A stretch of 20,408 nt of DNA from a virus: IMG/VR virus record IMGVR_UViG_3300037153_000800, positions 1 through 20,408 of that record; one strand, given 5' to 3'. The translations under genes and the position numbers were made by a program. The notes beneath the pieces were generated by a model. That model saw nothing but the letters and a program-made list of their open reading frames with translations, did not search any database and had not been told where the DNA came from. Shown piece by piece: positions 14,349-20,408 of the stretch (the first letter of the stretch is position 1; every line of letters begins with the position of its first letter).

Positions 14349-15016
14349 TGTTTCGAAAAGACGCCATCGAGGCGGCGCCGATTGCCTTGGACACTGTCAA
14401 CGCTATTCTTGGTTGGGCACCGCTCCAGGGCCGGCCGGGGGCGGACCTACGGGCAGCATGCGGCTATATCATCGCCAACGTCATACGGTTACTCCAAAAC
14501 GGTCTGTTTGGACCGCCGATTGTGAGGTGCTTCGATCTGACGGTGACGACTGGCATTGATTTGAAACAGCTGGCGCGGATACGGGGGATTACAGAGCAGG
14601 CGACCCCGAAGACCGCGGGCGCAATCACAATCAAAGATTCGCTGATTGAACTCTGCCTTGCTACAGAGGGGCGGGTGATCGCCAATACAGATTTCAAGAG
14701 CCGGGCGGACGCGGAAGACTGCAAGCTGAGAATGAATGAGGCGTTTAATGCCATCGAGGAGCACGTGGCAGATCAGATGGATGCCATGACCTATCGGGCG
14801 CTCATTGCTTTGCATGCAGCAATCACGTTCCATCTAATCGAGACGGCGCGACCGCTACCGCGCATGTTGTACTTCAAATTCAATCAACCAATGTCCACGC
14901 TGCACACGTCGATGCGGCTGTACTATGAGGGCGGCCGGGCCGATGAATTGAGGGTGGAGAATAAGGTTGTTCACCCGGCATTCATGCGGCCCTATGGCCG
15001 GGCGCTATCCAGTTGA
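14348..15016 (+). CDS. Mu gpN-like protein, C-terminal half
   Basis: The 222-residue product matches the last part of gpN-type proteins. It has a helical middle (AACGYIIANVIRLL, DFKSRADAEDCKLRMNEAF, MTYRALIALHAAI) and the characteristic end: FNQPMSTLHTSMRLYYEGGR followed by ADELRVENKVVHPAFMRPYG, comparable to the family's 'SRADEL..RN.V.HP.F.P.G'. Its ATG overlaps the TGA of the N-terminal half (TGATG), so the halves are translationally coupled and probably assemble into one functional unit. The two frames differ by -1 and both are open for many codons around the junction, so a one-base change would fuse them. Confidence 0.72.
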   Translation: MFRKDAIEAAPIALDTVNAILGWAPLQGRPGADLRAACGYIIANVIRLLQNGLFGPPIVRCFDLTVTTGIDLKQLARIRGITEQATPKTAGAITIKDSLIELCLATEGRVIANTDFKSRADAEDCKLRMNEAFNAIEEHVADQMDAMTYRALIALHAAITFHLIETARPLPRMLYFKFNQPMSTLHTSMRLYYEGGRADELRVENKVVHPAFMRPYGRALSS

Positions 15017-15022
15017 GGTGTC

Positions 15023-16180
15023 ATGTTACAGAGGTATCCAGTTCCCAACCCGGAAGAGGTTGCGACGCTGCTTGTGGGCGGTCGCCAGTTCACAGACTGG
15101 GAGACTGTTTGGGTTCAGCATCGCTATGCTGATGATTGCCCGCTGTTCAAGTTTACCTGCGCTGAGCGTGCGGCCCCGGAGTTGATTCAGTTCAAGCCGG
15201 GCGACCCCTGCGCCATCTATCTAGGTGGCCAGATTGGTGTGGTGGGGGTCATCGTTACGCGCCAGGTTGCCTACGATGCCAACAGCCATGGGGTGTTGCT
15301 CTTCGGCAAGGGGGTTAGCTGGTGGGCTGCGCGCTCTAGCGTGATGCATGAGACCCATGATTTCAGCGGCAAGGATTTCGAGACGGTGGCCAAGGAGGTC
15401 ATCGCGCCGTTTGGTGTGGGGGTGCGCACAATCGGTTCAATTGACAAGACCCCATTCCAGACCTTGCACGCTGAGCCGGGCCGGAAGGTCTGGGATTTCC
15501 TGGAAGGCATCGCGCGACCCCGCGGCGTTGTCTTGGGCAGCGACCCGCTGGGCAATATCCTGTTGATCGGAGATCACGTCAATAGCCCGGTGCAAGACCT
15601 TATCGAGGGGGAGAACATTCTCAAATGCCAAGCTGTGTTCACGCATGAGCAAGTGTATACCGATTACATTGTGACCGGCCAGCATGGAGCAAACGATCAG
15701 AAGAGCGGCACGGATACCAGTGAGATGGAAGCTGGTGCAAAGGGCACGGCTCGCCGCTACAGCGCGATTGTTCACCCGGCGGAGCAGCCGGTATGGGACA
15801 TCGGTGAGGTGGCAAAACGGGCGCAGAACGAAGCTATATGGTCTGAGGGCACCATCGTCCAGGTTACAGCTACAGTTCAGGGCTGGCTGCGCGGGGGTGG
15901 GCAACTCTGGGCAGCCGGCGACGTGGTGCACATTAAGTCGCCCATGTGTCCGCTGAATGACAACTTGAAGGCGCAGACGGTTACATTCACGCAGGATAGT
16001 GAATCAGGCACACTTACAACGCTAGAGTTGGTTGCGCCCTGGCTGCTGCGCGACAAGGTGAACTACAATGTTGATATGCCAGCTGCGGGCAAAGAGACGG
16101 GGGCTGCGGCAACCCCGGCGGCTGGGGAAGTGCCGGAGCAGCCCAAGCAGACGCTAGTGCAACAGCTGAAGATGTATTGA
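15023..16180 (+). CDS. Baseplate hub protein, Mu gp44 (gpP)-like
   Basis: This protein forms the trimeric hub at the centre of the baseplate, linking tube and spike, analogous to T4 gp27. The 385 residues are close to Mu gp44 (about 380). Visible family features are the N-terminal VGGRQFTDWETVWVQHRYAD, F-T-C-A-E, a GDPCAIYLGGQ strand with VGVIVTRQVAYDANSHGV, the GKGVSWWAARSSV motif, DFSGKDFETVAKEVIAPFGV, and REGEN/EGENILKC followed by HPAEQPVWDIGE and ARKRAQNEA-like helix. The C-terminal 30 residues are Ala/Gly/Pro-rich and probably disordered. It follows the split gpN with a six-base gap, as in Mu. Confidence 0.85.
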   Translation: MLQRYPVPNPEEVATLLVGGRQFTDWETVWVQHRYADDCPLFKFTCAERAAPELIQFKPGDPCAIYLGGQIGVVGVIVTRQVAYDANSHGVLLFGKGVSWWAARSSVMHETHDFSGKDFETVAKEVIAPFGVGVRTIGSIDKTPFQTLHAEPGRKVWDFLEGIARPRGVVLGSDPLGNILLIGDHVNSPVQDLIEGENILKCQAVFTHEQVYTDYIVTGQHGANDQKSGTDTSEMEAGAKGTARRYSAIVHPAEQPVWDIGEVAKRAQNEAIWSEGTIVQVTATVQGWLRGGGQLWAAGDVVHIKSPMCPLNDNLKAQTVTFTQDSESGTLTTLELVAPWLLRDKVNYNVDMPAAGKETGAAATPAAGEVPEQPKQTLVQQLKMY

Positions 16181-16210
16181 CGACGTATTGACGACGAAAG
16201 GAATGCAACT

Positions 16211-17086
16211 ATGCATCGAGCTACCCATGCTCACTCCTCTATTCGTGGTTATGTCGCGGGCGGTTGCCGTGCTGTGTTACCAGAAGTTGACGATAAGCCC
16301 AATATGCAGGAAACCAAAGGCGCTCGCGGCTGGAAGGGGCACAAGTGGCCGAACTTCGAGGCGCCGCAGAATTACGGCAATACGTCAGTCATCCATGATT
16401 CTGACCAGAAACAGCAACAGCAGAGTGGTGGTGGTGGTGGGGGTAGTGGCGGTGGCGATCAGAGCAAGCCTGGCAATTCCTCTGAGGCATTCATTATGTT
16501 TCCCGGGGGCAATGCGTCGTTTGCGGTTATCGCCGGGGGCACGGACGACCGGCGCCACAGGACGAAAGACCTTGGTAAAGGTGACAATATGACCCATCGC
16601 GGGGCGGAAGATGGGCTTCAGTTCCATATGCACGACAAGGGCACCAGCATCTCGACCGGCTCTGAGCGTACGATGCGCATGGCGGTTGTGCCTCAGCCCA
16701 GCAAGAAAAAGAAACAAACAGCTGGGCCGCAAGCATCAGCGACCGCGGCCAGCGGGGGTGGCGGGGGTGGGAGCGGCGGGGGCGATCAGGGTGGCGGCAA
16801 GCCTGAAGGGCAGAAGTCGCTGCGTGAGGATAACGACAAGTCAAAGAAGTATTTTCAGCAAACCGATAAATCGCAGAAGCATCAGCATGATGAATTGTAC
16901 TCTATGGTCAATAGCGAGGATTCGTCCAACTTCCATCAGGACAAAACAAAATCCTCGCAGGCGACCGAAGATCACGTCCACATGCGTTACAAGGAGTTCA
17001 AGATTTGGGTTGACAAATACGGTCACTGGTCAGAGGCGCCGATCATGCAGAAGAAGGACGTCTTCTGCAAAACAGATATGTCATAA
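16211..17086 (+). CDS. Baseplate spike / assembly protein V-type, Mu gp45-like
   Basis: The N-terminus (MHRATHAHSSIRGYVAGG, EVDDKPNMQETKG, APQNYGNTSVI, DDRRHRTKDL) is the Mu gp45 family pattern: an OB-fold domain joined to a beta-helical membrane-piercing spike. At 291 residues it is longer than Mu gp45 (about 197), through two insertions carrying the same linker, SGGGGGGSGGGDQ, at residues 72-84 and 181-193. The C-terminal part is His-rich, with HVH at 255-257, a candidate for the H-x-H iron-binding site near the spike tip known from this family; the exact match is uncertain. AAGGA lies about nine bases before the ATG. The 30-bp gap upstream contains a small TATTGACGACG duplication. Confidence 0.82.
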   Translation: MHRATHAHSSIRGYVAGGCRAVLPEVDDKPNMQETKGARGWKGHKWPNFEAPQNYGNTSVIHDSDQKQQQQSGGGGGGSGGGDQSKPGNSSEAFIMFPGGNASFAVIAGGTDDRRHRTKDLGKGDNMTHRGAEDGLQFHMHDKGTSISTGSERTMRMAVVPQPSKKKKQTAGPQASATAASGGGGGGSGGGDQGGGKPEGQKSLREDNDKSKKYFQQTDKSQKHQHDELYSMVNSEDSSNFHQDKTKSSQATEDHVHMRYKEFKIWVDKYGHWSEAPIMQKKDVFCKTDMS

Positions 17087-17089
17087 AAA

Positions 17090-18289
17090 ATGCGCTGGTG
17101 GCTTCAGGCTGATCACAAGACATTCTCGGTAGACAATTGTGTCGTCGCCGGAATGGATTTCTCTGAGCAGCTTGCCTTGTTCCCAGACTTATGGATGATC
17201 CAATGGACAGAGGGCAAGGGGGAGATTGAGCTTCAGATAGATGAGAATACGAATGCCAATGGTCTGCGCGAGCCGTTTGTTGATATCACGCCCTATGCCA
17301 AACTGTTTCAGCAGTTCCTGGGCAAGGTGCCGGGCCTCACACTCAAGCAGGCGAAGAAGGTCCAGATAGATGTTGTCAATCAGTTGTTTGATTCTAAGCG
17401 CCAGCTGCCCTTCCACTATCCGGTCGCGGCCGGCGATTATTGGTGGGATGCATCAGATGACAAGATGTACTCATCCATGATTCCGGCGACCCAGAGTAAC
17501 ACGGCGACGATCAATCAGCTGATTAATGCGATAACTGCTCTGGTGAACAATATCAACGCAGTGATCGCTGCCGGGGTGAATGGCAACTTCGATGTCATCA
17601 ATTCTGGCATTAGCGCGATTGGCAACTTGCTTGTGAGCCACGTTAACAGCATCGTGGTTGCCGGGGTGAACAATACTGTAGTGGGAGGGTTGAACGGAAT
17701 CTTCGGGAGCCTGGCTAGCGAGGTAAACAACGGCATCACCTACAACGGCAACATGACGGTGAGTCACGTTAACGGGTTGCTCGGGACCTTCGATGGAACA
17801 GGTGGAGCCAACACGATTAACAGCAAGCTCCACACCTGGACGGTGAGCATCAGCGGTATTGACAACCAGCTGGCGAAACCTGGATTGAATGCAGACCTTG
17901 CTCAAATTCCATACACCTTCGGTCCAATCAGTACGTACACCGTAGGCGCCATCGGTTCAGTCGCCCCCGGCGTGTTCAATACAGTAACTCACATCGGTAA
18001 TTGCTCGTGGACCCCGCCGGGCTATGCGGGCGGCTCTGACCAGGAATGGGTGCCCATCGGGTCGGACACGCCGGTCACCGTCACCCCGCCGGAGCAGGCT
18101 GCGATCATTCAGGGGATTACAGACCGCACCAATGAACTCGCGCTGGTGCGGAACATGAAGGTGAAGGAGATCAACCAGCTGACGACCGTACAGGACGTGA
18201 TCGACTATGACGTGCTGGCCGGCTGGCCGCCGGTGGAGATGCCGCCGCTGGAGTTCACAGAGGGGTTCAACTTCTATGCCCGATATTAG
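17090..18289 (+). CDS. Tail/baseplate protein with DUF4376-like segment, function unknown
   Basis: A 399-residue protein with no counterpart in the Mu order, placed between spike and gp46. The start has no clear ribosome-binding site but lies three bases after the spike stop; ATG at 17153 is an alternative. The N-terminus (VVAGMDFSEQLALFPDLWMI, GKGEIELQ, DITPYAKLFQQFL) is followed by LTLKQAKKVQIDVVNQLF and DYWWDASDDKMYSSMI, which resemble DUF4376 of phage tail-fibre-associated proteins. Residues about 142-236 form imperfect ~20-residue repeats rich in V, N, G and I (LLVSHVNSIVVAGVNN, MTVSHVNGLLG), suggesting beta-solenoid or coiled fibre. The last part, DRTNELALVRNMKVKEINQL then YDVLAGWP, also resembles DUF4376 C-termini. 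Similarity is recalled, not searched. Confidence 0.6.
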   Translation: MRWWLQADHKTFSVDNCVVAGMDFSEQLALFPDLWMIQWTEGKGEIELQIDENTNANGLREPFVDITPYAKLFQQFLGKVPGLTLKQAKKVQIDVVNQLFDSKRQLPFHYPVAAGDYWWDASDDKMYSSMIPATQSNTATINQLINAITALVNNINAVIAAGVNGNFDVINSGISAIGNLLVSHVNSIVVAGVNNTVVGGLNGIFGSLASEVNNGITYNGNMTVSHVNGLLGTFDGTGGANTINSKLHTWTVSISGIDNQLAKPGLNADLAQIPYTFGPISTYTVGAIGSVAPGVFNTVTHIGNCSWTPPGYAGGSDQEWVPIGSDTPVTVTPPEQAAIIQGITDRTNELALVRNMKVKEINQLTTVQDVIDYDVLAGWPPVEMPPLEFTEGFNFYARY

Positions 18290-18842
18290 GCTTGTTCAGA
18301 ACACCTTCTTCCCCAAGTACAGCGTCACCATCGACTGGCAGCTACTCGATGACGGCACCCTCGATGATACGCAGGCGCTCGCGACCGCCGTTGTAGTCGC
18401 CCTGGGCACTGACCGGCTCGCTGCGCCAGACGATATCCTGCCTGACCCAGACAGCACAGATCGCCGTGGTTGGTGGGGCGACCTGGATGCCGAAGAGATT
18501 TGGGATGGCTGGCCGATAGGCACCCGGCTCTGGCTGCTCCAGCGCGAGAAGATCACTGGCCCCGGCGCCCAGCGCGGGGCAACCACGGTGCGGGTGGAGC
18601 ATTACATTAAGGAAGCCATCCAGCCCTTCCTGGACCGGCGCATCGGCTCGCGCATGGAGGTTGAAGCTACGCGGATTGGGCGGGAGCGCATCGACGCTCT
18701 GGTGCGCATCTATCGCGGCCCAGTCTTGGAGATAGAGCTCCGCTACGCCATCTTATGGGACGGCGTGATCAAGTCTAGCCAAGATTACGACATCGGTACG
18801 CTCTACAACCCGGTGACAACGCCAATCGAAGAGGTTCAGTAA
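18276..18842 (+). CDS. Baseplate protein, GP46 family (Mu gp46-like)
   Basis: This is a wedge component related to T4 gp25 and P2 gpW. The ATG at 18276 overlaps the upstream gene by 14 bases and gives 188 residues beginning MPDIRLVQN; the upstream-extended frame (to 18207) is a shadow. Signature residues are DWQLLDDGTLDDTQALATAV, ALGTDRLA, and the family hallmark DRRGWWGD followed by IGTRLWLLQREK. GP46 proteins are usually 130-190 residues. It is followed by the gp47 gene with a TAATG overlap, the invariant Mu order. Confidence 0.9.
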   Translation: MPDIRLVQNTFFPKYSVTIDWQLLDDGTLDDTQALATAVVVALGTDRLAAPDDILPDPDSTDRRGWWGDLDAEEIWDGWPIGTRLWLLQREKITGPGAQRGATTVRVEHYIKEAIQPFLDRRIGSRMEVEATRIGRERIDALVRIYRGPVLEIELRYAILWDGVIKSSQDYDIGTLYNPVTTPIEEVQ

Positions 18843-19927
18843 TGCCTTGGGAAACCCCAACGCTGAAGGAAGTTCGGGGTTTGGTGCGTGACTCCATTAA
18901 AGGGTCGCTGCCCGGCGCCGATGCGCTCGTGCCCAACAGCGTGCTGCGGGTGATGTCGGATAGCCAGGGGGCGCTCTGTCATCTTACATTGCAATACGTG
19001 GATTGGTTGGCGCTGCAACTTTTGCCCGACACAGCAGAGACTGAATGGCTAGACCGGCATGGCGATATCTGGCTGGTGAATGCTGACGGCACAGTGGGCC
19101 GGAAGATGGCAACCTTGGCAGAGGGCAAGGTATCTGTTAAGGGTGTTGTCGGCGGTCTCATCATTCCAGAATCGTCTCAGATGACCAGTTTCAATGTCAC
19201 CTACGAGACTACTGAGCAGGCGGTCACTGCTTCAGATGAGGCGCCGGTAGAGGTTCCGGTGCGGTGCCTAGACCCTGGCACCCAGGGTAATCTGTTGCCC
19301 GGCGATGAATTGACGTTCACCCCGACTATTGAGGGAGTGTACACTGCAGTAGTCATCTCGATGGGCGGGGGCACCGATACAGAGAGTGATGATGATTTGC
19401 GTATCCGTGTGCTAGAGCGCATCAGGCAGCCTCCACAGGGTGGCGCCTGGCACGACTATGTGCGTTGGGCGAAGGCTGTGCCCGGCTGCACGCGGGCCTG
19501 GTGCGAGCCGCTGGAAATGGGAATGGGTACAGTCACTGTGCGGGTGCTTTTTGATGAGCTTCGAGCCGATGATGATGGCTGGCCGCGAGAGGAAGACCTG
19601 GACAAGGTTAGAACCTATATGGATGTCATGCGCCCGGTTGCGGTCAAAGATTTCTGGGTGCTGGCACCTATCAAACAGTCTGTGGACGTTCACATCGGCA
19701 ATCTCGTGCCTGACAATACAGAGATTCGCGCCGGCATCGAGGCCAGCCTGAAGGAGATGATGTACAATCTAGCCAAGCCCGGCCAGACTATCTTTGCGGC
19801 CTGGAAGGCTCAGGCGGTTATGAACTCGCCCAACGTCATCTCTTTCGACCTGCTCGACTGGAACGATGACGTGATGGAATCTCCCGGACACATGGGGGTG
19901 TTGGGGGATATCGTCTATGGCCATTGA
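18842..19927 (+). CDS. Baseplate J-like wedge protein, Mu gp47-like
   Basis: The protein forms the baseplate wedge ring that anchors fibres and triggers sheath contraction (P2 gpJ/T4 gp6 family). The family pattern is clear: TLKEVRGLVRDSIKGSLPGA, DTAETEWLDRHGDIWLV, a beta domain with VPVRCLDPGTQGNLLPGDEL, then GGTDTESDDDLRIRVLERIR, QPPQGGAWHDYVRWAKAVPG, VTVRVL, and DVMRPVAVKDFWVLAP. The length of 361 residues matches Mu gp47 (about 360). It overlaps gp46 by one base and the next gene by eleven. Confidence 0.93.
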   Translation: MPWETPTLKEVRGLVRDSIKGSLPGADALVPNSVLRVMSDSQGALCHLTLQYVDWLALQLLPDTAETEWLDRHGDIWLVNADGTVGRKMATLAEGKVSVKGVVGGLIIPESSQMTSFNVTYETTEQAVTASDEAPVEVPVRCLDPGTQGNLLPGDELTFTPTIEGVYTAVVISMGGGTDTESDDDLRIRVLERIRQPPQGGAWHDYVRWAKAVPGCTRAWCEPLEMGMGTVTVRVLFDELRADDDGWPREEDLDKVRTYMDVMRPVAVKDFWVLAPIKQSVDVHIGNLVPDNTEIRAGIEASLKEMMYNLAKPGQTIFAAWKAQAVMNSPNVISFDLLDWNDDVMESPGHMGVLGDIVYGH

Positions 19928-20408
19928 CAAGGTTCTGCTTGAACTGCGGTCCAGAGACAGACATGTTCGGCGGTCTGGCGACGATTACACGCAAGCCTTC
20001 CTAGACCTACTGCCCACTGGACAGGCTTGGCCCAAATATCCGGGCAGCACGCTCGTGCGAGCCTGCGATGGATTGTCGCAGTATTGGGGCTGGGTAGACG
20101 GCCGGGCCGGCGACCTGCTTGAACGCGAGAGTGATCCGCGCAAGACAATTGAGTTGCTACCGGACTGGGAAAAGGCTTGGGGCCTTCCAGACCCCTGCTT
20201 CCCATCGGCCACCACCATAGCTGAGCGCCAGCGTATGTTGGTGCTCTATATGACCTGGCTGGGTGGGCAGTCGCGGGCCTACTACAAAGGCCTGATGGAA
20301 TTTATTGGCTATGAGATCAATGACATTGGGGAATTCGCCCCGTTCATGGCTGGCATTAGTAAGGTTGGCGACACGCGGGAGCTCGATCCAGCTACCCAGC
20401 AGCCGGTC
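19917..20408 (+). CDS. YmfQ/DUF2313 family tail protein, Mu gp48-like (3' partial)
   Basis: The ATG at 19917 opens a frame with no stop before the window edge; 164 residues are visible, starting MAIDKVLLELRSRDRHVRRS. The family pattern is present: DDYTQAFLDLLPTGQAWPKY, LLERESDPRKTIELLPDWEK, GLPDPC, TIAERQRMLVLYMTWLGGQS and GYEINDIGEFAPF. Members are about 180-200 residues, so little is missing. In Mu gp48 completes the baseplate wedge and precedes the tail fibre gene, so a fibre gene is expected just outside the right edge. Its start overlaps the gp47 end by eleven bases. Confidence 0.88.
   Translation, partial: MAIDKVLLELRSRDRHVRRSGDDYTQAFLDLLPTGQAWPKYPGSTLVRACDGLSQYWGWVDGRAGDLLERESDPRKTIELLPDWEKAWGLPDPCFPSATTIAERQRMLVLYMTWLGGQSRAYYKGLMEFIGYEINDIGEFAPFMAGISKVGDTRELDPATQQPV

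Noticed and set aside
18207-18275. Upstream extension of the gp46 frame
   Set aside because: The extra 23 residues are Arg/Trp-rich, overlap the previous gene, and have no family match; the family start is MPDIRLV.

Overview
The window is a stretch of the late (structural) region of a tailed virus with a contractile tail, either a phage or a prophage. It shows no bacterial housekeeping genes, tRNA, rRNA or CRISPR array. The sequence is visibly G+C-rich. The collagen-like protein with carbohydrate-binding modules, placed next to a gp6-type connector and a Mu-type tail, recalls viruses and prophages of Alphaproteobacteria (Hyphomicrobiales such as Bradyrhizobium or Mesorhizobium). That host call is an inference from recalled families, not a search result. 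Every gene but one reads on the + strand with touching or overlapping ends, as in one late operon.

Layout. (1) 1-3953, head-to-tail junction: the 3' part of a collagen-like/CBM5_12-like protein, a gp6-like head-tail connector, a probable neck protein, a probable stopper, a probable tail terminator and a DUF2635 protein. (2) 4009-7903, tail shaft: an enlarged Mu gpL-type sheath, a tail tube protein, and a tail assembly chaperone with a -1 frameshift extension. A reverse-strand HNH-AP2 homing-type endonuclease gene is wedged between tube and chaperone. (3) 7893-13832: two tandem, clearly paralogous tape-measure genes. They share about 340 N-terminal residues and a later 23-residue block but end in different peptidoglycan-cleaving domains: a lysozyme/transglycosylase-like domain plus an Amidase_2 in the first, and an M15-type peptidase in the second. 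(4) 13833-20408, baseplate: a split Mu gpN (DNA circularization) homologue, gp44-like hub, gp45-like spike, an extra DUF4376-like protein, and gp46-, gp47- and gp48-like wedge proteins, the last cut by the window edge.

How the genes work together: the connector, stopper and terminator proteins close the filled head and join it to the tail. The chaperone and its frameshifted form load the tape measures, around which the tube polymerises. The sheath contracts around the tube, the baseplate and spike trigger and pierce, and the enzymatic C-termini of the tape measures presumably open the cell wall during DNA entry. The most unusual points are the duplicated tape measures with swapped lytic modules, the triplicated ~70-residue insertion in the sheath, the collagen/CBM protein near the head, and an extra gene inside the Mu-type baseplate order.
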